A stretch of DNA of 52,126 nucleotides from UBA1422 sp041859095 (GCA_041859095.1 JBHEKY010000033.1:1-52126); one strand, 5' to 3'; positions 15,523 to 23,707 are shown, counted from the stretch's first letter. Numbers and translations are program-made. The notes: generated by a model from the letters alone, not told the origin.

Positions 15523-17319
15523 TTATTCTCCTTTTTCGATATACTTTCTGACTCGTGTTTCCAATTGTTCTAGCTGTTCTTCAACAGCCCCTACCTCTTC
15601 GCCGTTTGCGAAAAGATATATTTTGAGCTTTGGTTCTGTGCCAGACGGACGTACCACAAAACTCGTGTTGTCATCATAGACGAATTTCATGATGTTTTCT
15701 TTGGGAAGACCGGTAGGTTTCATACCGATTGCCATATCGCAGCTTGTACCGCTACTCCCAAGATAATGGGTAGCCCCTTCCAGATAGTCTGTCACTTTGA
15801 TTGCTTTTTTGCCTAGAAAATCCTGCCGTTGCTCATCACGGAATCTCTCCATGATGGCTTTCATGGTATCCACGCCTTTTGCGCCTTCAAATTCAAAACT
15901 CACTACTTTTTCGCGGAAGACACCATGACGCTGGTAAATCCGTGCCAAAACCTTACTCAGCGAAATGCCCTGTTGTTTGTGGTAAGCTGCCATCTGGCAT
16001 AGTAGCAAGATTGTTCCAACCGCATCTTTGTCCCGGACATAAGCGCTGGCCAAAAATCCATTGCCCTCTTCAAAGCCGAAAAGGAATCGGTCGATGTCGC
16101 CTTCCTTTTCCATCTCGGTAAGAATTGCACCAATGTATTTAAATCCGATCAGTGTCTTTTTCACTTCTCCGTGTAGCATTTTGGCCAAATAATCTACCAA
16201 CGGCGTGCTAACAATGGTTCGGATAATCAGCGGATTAGCAGGCATTGGTTTTGTGTGAATCAGATAATCCAGAAGCAATACTGCCATTTCGTTTCCTGTC
16301 AAAACTCTATACGTCTGGAGTTCTTCAAGAGATTTTTCTTGATGGTTTCCTTGGGCTTTCCCTCTTGCATCGTCCGGAATTGCGATCCCCACCCTGTCTG
16401 AATCTGGGTCTGTTGCAAGGATCAGGTCCGCGTTCACTTGATTAGCAAGTACCATTGCAAGATGATAGACTTCAGGCAGCTCGGGGTTGGGATTGGGGCA
16501 GGTGGGAAAGTCTCCGTCCGGGTTTTTTTGTTCCGGAACCACGTGGATGTTGCGTAACCCCCCGCGGGATAGCGTTGTCCAAACCGGACCTAGGCCTGCA
16601 CCGTTTAGCGGTGTATAAACCACGTTAAGTTTCGACAAATCTTCCCCTGTGGACAGATTCATCACGGCGCTTAGATACTCTTCTTCAACGCTCTCCGAAA
16701 TATATTGGCAGGTGCTTTGCAGCGCTTCCTCAAAAGTCATGCTGATGGGTCCGTCAAAATAGTCTACTCTATTGATTTCCTCAAGGATTCTATCAGCGGT
16801 TTCGGAAAGAATTTGTCCGCCATCCGGTCCGTAGACCTTGAACCCATTATATTCTTTGGCATTATGGCTTGCTGTAATCATGATGCCCATCTGGCATTCC
16901 AGATGCCTGGTCACAAAGGACAAAGCGGGAACTGGCATCATCTGCCTGAAAATCCAAACACCGATTCCATTGGCGGCTAGGACGGAGGCCGTTGTCTCCG
17001 CGAAAAGTCGGGAGTTCCTTCGACTATCATAGCTGATTGCCACAGCAAGGGCAGGGGCTTCCGCCGTACCAGATGATTGTGCATTCAGGTAATTTGCAAT
17101 CCCCTGGGTCACACGACTTATCACGACCGCATTCATACGGTTGGTTCCCGGGCCCATGATGCCACGCAATCCAGCTGTGCCAAATTCAAGGTCACGGTAG
17201 AACGCCTCATAAACTTCGTCTTTGTTTTTCCCCATATCAAGTAAAGCGTCCCTGACGGACGGCTCCAGTGTTGGTTCATTCAACCACTTTTCATATGCTA
17301 TTTGGTCTTTTTCAATCAT
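15523..17319 (-). CDS. pgcA: Phospho-sugar mutase (phosphoglucomutase, PgcA type)
   Basis: 598 residues from the ATG at 17319 behind TTGGAGG; a longer reading to 17346 lacks a ribosome site. It interconverts glucose 1-phosphate and glucose 6-phosphate, supplying UDP-glucose for envelope polymers. The phosphoserine loop TASHNAKEYNG (about 147-157), the metal-binding loop ATDPDSDRVG and the sugar-binding GFEEGNG are visible, as is the C-terminal RPSGTEPKLKIY phosphate-binding loop. It heads the run pgcA-mscL-DUF1934-microprotein-DUF1846-AEC-pgi. Confidence 0.96.
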   Translation of the reverse strand: MIEKDQIAYEKWLNEPTLEPSVRDALLDMGKNKDEVYEAFYRDLEFGTAGLRGIMGPGTNRMNAVVISRVTQGIANYLNAQSSGTAEAPALAVAISYDSRRNSRLFAETTASVLAANGIGVWIFRQMMPVPALSFVTRHLECQMGIMITASHNAKEYNGFKVYGPDGGQILSETADRILEEINRVDYFDGPISMTFEEALQSTCQYISESVEEEYLSAVMNLSTGEDLSKLNVVYTPLNGAGLGPVWTTLSRGGLRNIHVVPEQKNPDGDFPTCPNPNPELPEVYHLAMVLANQVNADLILATDPDSDRVGIAIPDDARGKAQGNHQEKSLEELQTYRVLTGNEMAVLLLDYLIHTKPMPANPLIIRTIVSTPLVDYLAKMLHGEVKKTLIGFKYIGAILTEMEKEGDIDRFLFGFEEGNGFLASAYVRDKDAVGTILLLCQMAAYHKQQGISLSKVLARIYQRHGVFREKVVSFEFEGAKGVDTMKAIMERFRDEQRQDFLGKKAIKVTDYLEGATHYLGSSGTSCDMAIGMKPTGLPKENIMKFVYDDNTSFVVRPSGTEPKLKIYLFANGEEVGAVEEQLEQLETRVRKYIEKGE

Positions 17320-17344
17320 AATTATGCCTCCAAAACACCGTATC

Positions 17345-17353
17345 ATTTTATCA
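17345..17353 (-). promoter_or_regulatory. Extended -10 promoter for pgcA operon
   Basis: TGA-TAAAAT on the minus strand, 26 bases upstream of the pgcA start. The -35 position is occupied by the T-run of the preceding terminator. Confidence 0.45.
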
Positions 17354-17364
17354 CAGATGTCTCT

Positions 17365-17402
17365 AAAAAAAAAGCCCTCTGTCCGAAGGGGAAGGAGGGC
17401 TC
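17365..17402 (-). terminator. Intrinsic terminator after the GntR gene
   Basis: On the minus strand AGCCCTC and GAGGGCT close a GC-rich hairpin followed by nine T's, directly after the regulator's stop. Confidence 0.88.
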
Positions 17403-17408
17403 TTGGTG

Positions 17409-18065
17409 CTATATGTTGTCTTCTTCTACTAGTTTTTTGAGTCGGTCAATATGTACATCCGCTGCTTTTCTGGCTTTATCGGTGTCTCCTGTCAGAATCG
17501 CTTCGTAGATGACTTTGTGCTCCCTGGGCATTTTCTCAGCCCGTTTAAAGTCGTCGTAGTAAAGGTAACGGAACCGAAGAACCAGCTCTTGGAGCTGTTC
17601 AATCATATGGACCAGCATTTTGTTCCCGCTTCCCTCCACAATTAAGTGATGAAACGCAGTATCATATTTGATCATATCAGGTGTATTATTTTCGACGACT
17701 GCCTTATTGTATGCATCGGCAATCTCGGCTAGTTTCTTTTTTTGGTCGTCGTTCATTCGCAACGCGGCGTAGTGGGCTGCCAGACCTTCCATGTTCTGTC
17801 TGACCTCCAGGATATCTACCATGTCTTTGGTGGAAATTTGAGAAGCATAGGCGCCCTTTCTGGGTTCTATGGTCACCAGGCCTTCTTTTTCCAGTTTGCG
17901 GATGGCTTCGCGGATGGGGGTTCGACTGACACCCATTTCTTCGGCCATTTCAACTTCCATCATGCGCGTACCAGGGACAATCTGCCCTTTCAGAATTTGC
18001 ATTTTGAGTTCTTCATATACGATCTCACGAAGGGGCCTGTGATTTTGAATGTCTAGGTTTAACAT
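17409..18065 (-). CDS. GntR-family regulator, FCD (FadR) subfamily
   Basis: 218 residues. N-terminal winged helix-turn-helix (about 10-75) contains the GVSRTPIREAIRKLEKEGLV recognition region typical of GntR proteins. The C-terminal helical FCD domain (about 80-210) keeps the metal or ligand-binding pattern with Asp and His residues (MIKYDTAFHHLI, REHKVIYEAI). FCD regulators usually sense small carboxylic acids. It lies 12 bases after ispE, so it shares that transcript; no adjacent catabolic gene suggests its ligand. Start supported by AAGGAGAAG. Confidence 0.9.
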   Translation of the reverse strand: MLNLDIQNHRPLREIVYEELKMQILKGQIVPGTRMMEVEMAEEMGVSRTPIREAIRKLEKEGLVTIEPRKGAYASQISTKDMVDILEVRQNMEGLAAHYAALRMNDDQKKKLAEIADAYNKAVVENNTPDMIKYDTAFHHLIVEGSGNKMLVHMIEQLQELVLRFRYLYYDDFKRAEKMPREHKVIYEAILTGDTDKARKAADVHIDRLKKLVEEDNI

Positions 18066-18077
18066 ACTCTCTTCTCC

Positions 18078-19010
18078 TTACGGTGTCGTTTCAGTGAGAA
18101 ACGTATCCTTATTGACGGTTTTCATTTCAGCATATACTTTTGAGGCATCCGCTTCCGTCTTATAAAGTCCAAACACTGTGGGACCGCTCCCGCTCATCAA
18201 CACGGTTGTACCGGGGCAAATCTCCAACATTTTGTTCTTTGTATACACGACAACATCATACATTTTTAAAGTATAAAATTCAAGCACATTCAACATATTT
18301 TTTTCAATCAATGCCCATTTTTCATCCTGAATACCAGATATCAACTGTTTGGTGTCAGGGTGTTTTATAATCTCTTCTTGTCTCAGTCCCTGATATACTT
18401 CCCTAGTGGAAACGCTGATGGGTGGTTTGCTTAAAACAATAAATGCCTGCAGTCCTTTTAGGGGGAGCAATTCCGTCCCAATGCCCGTTGCTAAGGCGCA
18501 TCCCGCCGCCAACGGATCTTTCATAAATCTGGTCTTCAACCTGGGATCATGGGCGGCTTGCCCCATCAGGCAAAAAGGCACATCGGCCCCCAATTCCTTT
18601 CCAATATTACAGAGTTCCTCAACCGACAACCCCAACTGCCATAGCTGATTCATGGCATGTAACACAGCAGCACCGTTGCTGCTTCCTCCGGCCAATCCTG
18701 CCGCAACAGGAATTCGCTTTTTAATGTCTACGCGAATCTGTCCTTGCCGGTTTTGAGAAAATCGCTCTGCCATAAGTCGGGCAGCCTTGGTTGCCAGGTT
18801 TCTGTCGTCCACCGGCAAATAATGCCGGTTGGTGGAGCAGACTACGGAAACAATGCCACTGTCGTTAGGCTTCCATTTTACTACCACATCGTCGTGGAGG
18901 GCTATTTGTTGCATGACCATTTCCACCCGGTGATACCCGGATGGCAATTTTTCCAACACATCGATGGACAAGTTGATTTTTCCATAGGATTGAATAGCAA
19001 TCATTTTCAT
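18078..19010 (-). CDS. ispE: 4-diphosphocytidyl-2-C-methyl-D-erythritol kinase
   Basis: 310 residues. A GHMP kinase that phosphorylates CDP-methylerythritol in the MEP isoprenoid pathway. N-terminal YGKINLSIDVLEKLPSGYH and the ATP loop PVAAGLAGGSSNGA (about 92-105) are diagnostic, with MSGSGPTVFG near 270. A second ATG two codons downstream is possible. AGAGGATCGACC gives the ribosome site. Its presence implies isoprenoid synthesis by the MEP route. It precedes the GntR gene. Confidence 0.95.
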   Translation of the reverse strand: MKMIAIQSYGKINLSIDVLEKLPSGYHRVEMVMQQIALHDDVVVKWKPNDSGIVSVVCSTNRHYLPVDDRNLATKAARLMAERFSQNRQGQIRVDIKKRIPVAAGLAGGSSNGAAVLHAMNQLWQLGLSVEELCNIGKELGADVPFCLMGQAAHDPRLKTRFMKDPLAAGCALATGIGTELLPLKGLQAFIVLSKPPISVSTREVYQGLRQEEIIKHPDTKQLISGIQDEKWALIEKNMLNVLEFYTLKMYDVVVYTKNKMLEICPGTTVLMSGSGPTVFGLYKTEADASKVYAEMKTVNKDTFLTETTP

Positions 19011-19041
19011 GGTCGATCCTCTTTGTGATGCTGCTTTCTAA

Positions 19042-19069
19042 ATAAAATGGGCGGAAAGCCGCCCATTTC
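19042..19069 (-). terminator. Intrinsic terminator after the SbsA-Ig-like gene
   Basis: AAATGGGCGG-CTTT-CCGCCCATTT on the minus strand followed by TATTT, six bases after the stop codon. Confidence 0.85.
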
Positions 19070-19074
19070 GTCAA

Positions 19075-19920
19075 TTACTTATTCTTTTTTTTGCCCTTCT
19101 TGGCCCCTTGCTGCAGCTTTCTTTCCTGTCTGGCTTTTTCAGCGGCGGCTTTTTTGGCGGCGATGGCGGCTTTGCCTGTCTTGTATTTTCCACCACCGGC
19201 AGAAATGGGTCTTGCCTTCGAAACTCTCATATTGTTGGAAACAATTTCTACTTTGTTTTCTGCAACATGTCGCTGTTTCTTAGTTTCCTTCTGTGTTTTC
19301 TTTTCTTTTTTCTTTTGTTCCATTGCGACGATTTCTTCCACCGTCTTGCCGGTTTCTTTGGCTACCTTATAGGGATTGACCGCTTCATCTTTTTTGACTT
19401 TTGCTTTTTCGGCATCTTTTTTGGCGGTTCTGGAAGTGAAATAAACCATTCCTACTACCATAACACCCATCATGACCATACTGGAAGTCATGCTGGTAGC
19501 CGGGTTCAAGGTTTCAAAGGTTACTTTTTCTTCTTTTCCCAGCAAAGTGCCATCAGCGGCAGAAACCTCGGAGCCAATGGTTAAGGTATATTTGGTGCTT
19601 CCTTTAATGACTGCACCATTCGCTGTATCAGCAAGAACCAATACAATGTGAGTGTCTTTCGGGTTGAACACGACTCGAATTGGCACTTCTTTGCCTTTGG
19701 CGTCCACTAGTTTGAACTGCTTTATATTGTCGGCTTGATATTTCTCCGAATAGACTGACTGCGTAAACTCCACCTTAACGCCCATATTGTCCATGGCCAT
19801 GCCTGTCTCCCCGTCTTTTGGAGAGGTGGCATCCACCGAGAAAGGTGCTGCAAGGGCAAAGCTTGTGCTGAATATGACGAGCAACAGCACAAGGCTGATG
19901 AGTGCGCCTATTTTTTTCAT
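19075..19920 (-). CDS. Membrane protein with SbsA Ig-like domain and Lys/Ala tail
   Basis: 281 residues from the ATG at 19920 (GGAGGACACGATATC upstream), chosen because it opens a clean signal peptide ending LALAA near residue 25. Then comes an SbsA/Big_5 type Ig-like domain (about 28-135; SPKDGETGMAMDN and YTLTIGSEVSAADG are typical), a membrane segment near 150-170 (SSMVMMGVMVVGMVYF), and a cytoplasmic tail of about 110 residues extremely rich in Lys, Ala and Glu, ending KKGKKKNK. The start overlaps the tadA stop (ATGA). The tail could bind nucleic acid, membrane or polyanions; function unknown. Confidence 0.75.
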   Translation of the reverse strand: MKKIGALISLVLLLVIFSTSFALAAPFSVDATSPKDGETGMAMDNMGVKVEFTQSVYSEKYQADNIKQFKLVDAKGKEVPIRVVFNPKDTHIVLVLADTANGAVIKGSTKYTLTIGSEVSAADGTLLGKEEKVTFETLNPATSMTSSMVMMGVMVVGMVYFTSRTAKKDAEKAKVKKDEAVNPYKVAKETGKTVEEIVAMEQKKKEKKTQKETKKQRHVAENKVEIVSNNMRVSKARPISAGGGKYKTGKAAIAAKKAAAEKARQERKLQQGAKKGKKKNK

Positions 19921-20384
19921 GATATCGTGTCCTCCGATTTCTTGTTTCTTAGTGAAATGAAAAAGTCCTGCATCATGGATCTGCACTGTTCTTCCATCCT
20001 GCCGAACTCCACCTCAGGGTGGTGATTCAGTTTGGAATTTCCGGTGACATCCAACACTGAACCGCAGGCTCCCGCTTTGGGGTCCCGGGTTCCGATGACA
20101 ACTTTGGCCAGCCGTGCCAGTACAATGGCGCCGGCACACATGCTGCAAGGCTCTGTGGTTACATATAGGGTACAACCTAAAAGACGCCAACCGCCCAAAT
20201 TATTGGCAGCATCCCGGATTGCCAGGATTTCTGCATGGGCTGTGGGGTCCTTCGAACTTTCAGTCCGGTTATGGCCCCGGCCGACGATTTCCCCGTCCTT
20301 TTCGATTACCGCCCCGATGGGCACTTCTCCCATGTTCAGGGCCAGTTGAGCCTCTGCCAAGGCTTCTTTCATCATCTTTTCCAT
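19917..20384 (-). CDS. tadA: tRNA-specific adenosine deaminase
   Basis: About 155 residues. It deaminates A34 to inosine in tRNA-Arg(ACG). The zinc deaminase motifs HAE (with the catalytic glutamate) and PCSMC are present, spaced as in the family. The start is uncertain: in-frame ATGs occur at 20426, 20384, 20378 and 20375 and none has a good ribosome site; 20384 gives the usual family length and lies just after a good promoter. The frame overlaps the next gene by four bases. Confidence 0.9.
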   Translation of the reverse strand: MEKMMKEALAEAQLALNMGEVPIGAVIEKDGEIVGRGHNRTESSKDPTAHAEILAIRDAANNLGGWRLLGCTLYVTTEPCSMCAGAIVLARLAKVVIGTRDPKAGACGSVLDVTGNSKLNHHPEVEFGRMEEQCRSMMQDFFISLRNKKSEDTIS

Positions 20385-20389
20385 ATACC

Positions 20390-20406
20390 GTATGATATTA
20401 TCATAC
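20390..20406. promoter_or_regulatory. 17-base palindrome over the tadA -10
   Basis: GTATGATATTATCATAC is a near-perfect palindrome centred on one base and overlapping the predicted tadA -10. It could be an operator or simply an AT-rich promoter symmetry. Confidence 0.4.
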
Positions 20407-20423
20407 TTTTGCTCATCATTCAA
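20395..20423 (-). promoter_or_regulatory. tadA promoter
   Basis: TTGAAT, 17 bases, TAATAT on the minus strand. Transcription would begin only a few bases before the ATG at 20384, implying a nearly leaderless message. Confidence 0.5.
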
Positions 20424-20442
20424 CATTTATGTGTATGGATAC

Positions 20443-20471
20443 TTGCAATTTGAACCCTTGTTTAGTATGAT
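20443..20471 (+). promoter_or_regulatory. cvpA promoter
   Basis: TTGCAA, 17 bases, TATGAT; predicted start near 20478, 25 bases before the cvpA ATG. Confidence 0.6.
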
Positions 20472-20502
20472 GATTTCAATAGGAACAGCGAGGGGAACCT
20501 TT

Positions 20503-21156
20503 ATGATAATGGATATTTTAGTCGGCCTGATTTTGGTTGGCGCCATGGTTCATGGATTACGAAAAGGTTTTATTCACACCTTTATCCACACCATCGGATG
20601 GGTCTTGGCATTGGTGATGGCATATATTGCGACGCCGTTTGTAAAAAGACTTTTAATGGGAGAGACAACCCTGTACGATTCTATGAAAGACGACTTTGCT
20701 CAGCGGTTCAGCGAATCTCTGCCTGCGACGCAATCTTCATTTGACAGTTTGCCGGCAAATATTGGGGATACCATTGGCGGCACGATTACCCAGTTGACCG
20801 ACAACATCGTACAACAAGCAGCAACGGCTTTCGCCGGTCTGGCGTTCACCGTTATGGTCTTTGTTGGATTGGTTATTGTCATCAAAATCATTTTATGGCT
20901 GGTGCTTCGTTTATTGTCCAAGGATTATAACGACGGTTTTATGAATTTCTTTGATGGGTTGTTTGGTCTCGTCTTTGGTCTTCTAAAAGGCCTTTTGATG
21001 GCTTTTATCTTCCTTGCGGCACTGCTTCCAGTGCTGAATATCATTTCACCGGACTATACTACGTTTGTGATTGGGTCTTTGGATCAATCGCTATTCGCGA
21101 AAGACTTATATGACAACAATTTCATCGTATTGCTCTTGCATAGCTTTTTTGGATAA
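20503..21156 (+). CDS. cvpA: CvpA-family membrane protein
   Basis: 217 residues from the ATG at 20503 behind GAGGGG; earlier in-frame sequence is not conserved. Four hydrophobic segments (about 1-20, 28-50, 105-135 and 160-190) and the DILVGLIL plus GLRKGF start mark the CvpA/colicin V production family, which in diverse bacteria is tied to envelope homeostasis. An extra hydrophilic loop (about 50-100) separates the second and third segments. Single gene with its own promoter and terminator. Confidence 0.85.
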   Translation: MIMDILVGLILVGAMVHGLRKGFIHTFIHTIGWVLALVMAYIATPFVKRLLMGETTLYDSMKDDFAQRFSESLPATQSSFDSLPANIGDTIGGTITQLTDNIVQQAATAFAGLAFTVMVFVGLVIVIKIILWLVLRLLSKDYNDGFMNFFDGLFGLVFGLLKGLLMAFIFLAALLPVLNIISPDYTTFVIGSLDQSLFAKDLYDNNFIVLLLHSFFG

Positions 21157-21171
21157 TGAAATTATCTTAAT

Positions 21172-21206
21172 AAAAACCCCTGGGCAACTTGTCCGGGGGT
21201 TTTGTT
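21172..21206. terminator. Shared terminator of cvpA and sortase genes
   Basis: AAAACCCC(T)GG pairs with CCGGGGGTTTT around a short loop and is flanked by A's on one side and T's on the other, between convergent genes. Confidence 0.85.
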
Positions 21207-21226
21207 CTTTATTTAATTTGTTTGGG

Positions 21227-21973
21227 TTACTCTATTTTTTTGGCTACCACCACAAACCGGCCATCCTCCACCTGGTATGCGCATGTAGATAAGGTTAAGA
21301 TTTGCTCATTTTCAACAGTCACCCCAGTATCGTAAAGAGACAATTTTTTGCTTCCCGCAATAAATTCCTTAAGCAATGCTTGAGAGGTTATTCCGTTGTA
21401 TTGATAGTATTTGAAACCGTCATATGCAGTGGTGTAAATCTGAGTATAATATACGGCAACAATTTCGTAGGTTCCTGTCCCGTTGATTGTGTCAAAGGTA
21501 AAGGTTTTGTGAGCCTGATAAAACTCTTCACTATCATATTTTAAAAGATCGTGGAACATGGTGCCACTTTTTATATTATGGCCGTAAATGGTCCAGTTCA
21601 GTGTTGGCTTATTAATATCACTGGCAGCATCTAAAAACGGGGTGCCGGCAACAGATTTTTCTTTTTTGAAATTACGCCTCAGGTAAAACTCCGGATCAGC
21701 TTTTGTCTGCATGACCGGATAGTTGATTTTTGTATCCTTAATCTGTAGCCATCCTATGATATCCTGGTTTTGGGTTTGCAACGCCTTAAGGTCGTATCCG
21801 CCGGATACCACCAACTGAGCAAAATCTTTTTGTGCCTCTTGGTCTTCAAAATAATTTTTGGCCAACATACCTGCCGAAATCAGAAAAACCAATAAGAAAA
21901 CCAGGAAGATTGCTGTTCTCACAGGTCCCATCCGTTGTTTTTTCTTTTTATCTGTAGTCTCTAGGGTTCCCAT
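21227..21973 (-). CDS. srtB: Class B sortase
   Basis: 248 residues from the ATG at 21973 (TTGGAG upstream); a longer reading to 22084 runs into the tRNA gene and is rejected. A membrane-bound transpeptidase: cytoplasmic basic N-terminus, one membrane segment (about 20-38), then the sortase beta-barrel. Catalytic His132 (YGHN), Cys231 (TLSTC) and Arg239 (DGRF) are all present. The extra helices typical of class B fit the length. No substrate with an NPxTG- or LPxTG-like sorting signal is seen in this window, so targets must be encoded elsewhere. Confidence 0.92.
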   Translation of the reverse strand: MGTLETTDKKKKQRMGPVRTAIFLVFLLVFLISAGMLAKNYFEDQEAQKDFAQLVVSGGYDLKALQTQNQDIIGWLQIKDTKINYPVMQTKADPEFYLRRNFKKEKSVAGTPFLDAASDINKPTLNWTIYGHNIKSGTMFHDLLKYDSEEFYQAHKTFTFDTINGTGTYEIVAVYYTQIYTTAYDGFKYYQYNGITSQALLKEFIAGSKKLSLYDTGVTVENEQILTLSTCAYQVEDGRFVVVAKKIE

Positions 21974-21996
21974 CGTACGCACTCCAATCTTAGTGT

Positions 21997-22005
21997 ATTT
22001 TACCA
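21997..22005 (-). promoter_or_regulatory. Extended -10 element for the sortase gene
   Basis: TGG-TAAAAT on the minus strand, 24 bases upstream of the sortase ATG; only a weak -35. Confidence 0.4.
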
Positions 22006-22044
22006 CATTTCTACTGTTTCTAACCATTTTTATGGGGATATTGC

Positions 22045-22070
22045 AAAACCCCAGCCAGATGGCTGAGGTT
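22045..22070 (-). terminator. Terminator of tRNA-Arg
   Basis: AACCTCAGCC-ATCT-GGCTGGGGTT (with G-U pairs) followed by TT on the minus strand, eight bases after the tRNA CCA end. Confidence 0.75.
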
Positions 22071-22078
22071 CTAGCTTG

Positions 22079-22154
22079 TGGCACCCCCGAGAAGAGTCGA
22101 ACTTCCCACGCACAGTTTAGGAAACTGACGCTCTATCCACTGAGCTACGGGGGC
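22079..22154 (-). tRNA. tRNA-Arg (anticodon CCU)
   Basis: 76 bases fold as a tRNA: acceptor GCCCCCG with CGGGGGT, D-stem GCTC/GAGC, anticodon loop TTCCTAA giving CCT (reads AGG), five-base variable loop, T-arm GGAAG-TTCGACT-CTTCT, discriminator G and a genomically encoded CCA. The anticodon stem has a T-T mismatch at its outermost pair (27-43) and the acceptor has a terminal G-U. Own promoter and terminator. Confidence 0.95.
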
Positions 22155-22169
22155 TCGTGTACGCTATTT

Positions 22170-22198
22170 ATCATAGCACACCCCTTATTTTTAGACAA
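22170..22198 (-). promoter_or_regulatory. tRNA-Arg promoter
   Basis: TTGTCT, 17 bases, TATGAT on the minus strand, ending 15 bases upstream of the mature tRNA 5' end. Confidence 0.65.
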
Positions 22199-22211
22199 GG
22201 TTTGATTACGC

Positions 22212-23000
22212 CTAAGTGACCAGCAACTTAATCAAAAGAAGGGTCGGATATAAAATGATGGGGTGAATCAAGTAAATCATCATCGTGTGCTGCCCACAAT
22301 AGACCAAAGGTCGGACGTGTACCCTTGTAATCCAATCCGGCAAACGATGTTTCACAATCCAGACGCCGACATAACCACCTGCGAAGAATAGCAGAATCCA
22401 TGGCAGTATCGGATAGAAGTCAATGGGTGGGAACACGGCCCAGTTGGGATAGCCGAGCACATAAAGCAGATTCCAATGGTAAAGCGTCTGAACCGTTTCA
22501 AGGGCAAGCACCGATTGTTCCCAAAGGCTCCGGTAAACCATCAGATACGAAATGGCAAAAAGCCCTGAAAAGGCAACAAACCCTATGAGCGGACTTCGCT
22601 TTTGGACAGATCTTTGGATTACTTTCTCCGTCAGCCCAAACACCATCATAGAGATTCCCAGCAAATGCAAAATGCCAAAGAAAATGAAAGTGTTTTGTTG
22701 GTCGAACCCTTTCCAGAGTATCCATGTAATGAAAGAAATCGCCAGACCCAACCCAAAACAAATCAAACCCCGGCGTATATTGTTTTTGGAAAAGGAACAG
22801 CTAACGCCTGAAATGAAGATAAACAACCCCCCGCCTGCGATGAGTATGAACTCCACCAGCGGAATCCGCACAAACTCCAGATGGACTCGGAAAATCATTT
22901 CATAATATACAATACCATGAAAAACCAGCATACCCAGTATGGCGATGCCTCGTATTTCATCGATTGCCGCAATCCGGTTGGGTCCCTCTTTTATTTTCAT
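22212..23000 (-). CDS. DUF1624 (HGSNAT-like acyltransferase) membrane protein
   Basis: 262 residues from the ATG at 23000 behind AAAGGAAAA. Seven to eight hydrophobic segments. The N-terminal signature DEIRGIAILGMLVFH (about 15-29), with its arginine and histidine, marks the DUF1624/heparan-alpha-glucosaminide N-acetyltransferase catalytic-like family, which moves acyl groups across or at the membrane. A second histidine motif HTMMIYLIHP lies near the C-terminus. Substrate unknown; sugar or surface-polymer acetylation is a reasonable guess. Confidence 0.8.
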   Translation of the reverse strand: MKIKEGPNRIAAIDEIRGIAILGMLVFHGIVYYEMIFRVHLEFVRIPLVEFILIAGGGLFIFISGVSCSFSKNNIRRGLICFGLGLAISFITWILWKGFDQQNTFIFFGILHLLGISMMVFGLTEKVIQRSVQKRSPLIGFVAFSGLFAISYLMVYRSLWEQSVLALETVQTLYHWNLLYVLGYPNWAVFPPIDFYPILPWILLFFAGGYVGVWIVKHRLPDWITRVHVRPLVYCGQHTMMIYLIHPIILYPTLLLIKLLVT

Positions 23001-23049
23001 CCGGATTTTCCTTTCTACATGGTGTCGCCCAAATATATTTGATATTATA

Positions 23050-23078
23050 TTACACTTCCACACCGGATGGTGTATAAT
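23050..23078 (+). promoter_or_regulatory. Promoter for the nicotinamidase-like gene
   Basis: TTACAC, 17 bases, TATAAT. A small ACACC/GGTGT inverted repeat sits in the spacer. Confidence 0.6.
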
Positions 23079-23114
23079 TTTTAGTGGAACGATTCAAAGA
23101 CCGGAGGAACTGCC

Positions 23115-23624
23115 ATGAACAATTTATTGGTTGTTGTAGATATGCAAAACGATTTTATCACCGGGCCTTTGGGTACTGCCGAAGCGCAGGCCATTGTGCT
23201 TTATGTGGAAGACAAAATCAAGGTAGCGCTGGCTAGCGGCGATCAAGTGGTTTTCACCAAGGACACCCACCATCCTGCCTATCTAGAAAGTCAGGAAGGC
23301 AGACATCTTCCTGTTGTTCACTGTGTTGAGGGTACCACCGGATGGGAGATTCATCCGACATTGCTCCCCTATGCCGAAAAAGTTTTCATCAAGCAAGGTT
23401 TCGGTTCAACGGAACTGCTGGATTTTGTTCGAGCCGGTTCTTTTGACCGGGTGGAATTGGTTGGCCTTTGCACGGATATCTGTGTCGTCACCAACGCCCT
23501 TATGATGAAAGGTGCTTTGCCGGAATTGCCAATCCGTGTGGATTCCAAGGGTTGCGCCGGTGTTACGCCGACAAGCCACAAGGCTGCCCTCGACACCATG
23601 AAAATGTGCCAAATAGATGTTTAA
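23115..23624 (+). CDS. Isochorismatase-fold cysteine hydrolase, probably nicotinamidase
   Basis: 169 residues behind GGAGGAACTGCC. The catalytic triad of the family is visible: Asp9 in VVVDMQNDF, Lys93 in FIKQGF and Cys123 in GLCTDICVV; Asp50 and His52 (KDTHH) fit the metal site of nicotinamidases, which convert nicotinamide to nicotinate for NAD salvage. Other members of the fold hydrolyse isochorismate, ureidoacrylate or N-carbamoyl compounds, so the substrate is probable rather than certain. Confidence 0.85.
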   Translation: MNNLLVVVDMQNDFITGPLGTAEAQAIVLYVEDKIKVALASGDQVVFTKDTHHPAYLESQEGRHLPVVHCVEGTTGWEIHPTLLPYAEKVFIKQGFGSTELLDFVRAGSFDRVELVGLCTDICVVTNALMMKGALPELPIRVDSKGCAGVTPTSHKAALDTMKMCQIDV

Positions 23625-23707
23625 ACTTTGTCCCCAAAGGGCAAATACACTTATATGTAAAATTCGATTAACAACTTCTCTATGATTCCACAAACGGAGG
23701 TGCAAGG

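Noticed and set aside
21974..22084. Upstream extension of the sortase gene
   Set aside because: Runs into the tRNA-Arg 3' end and its terminator; the ATG at 21973 has a ribosome site and an upstream -10.
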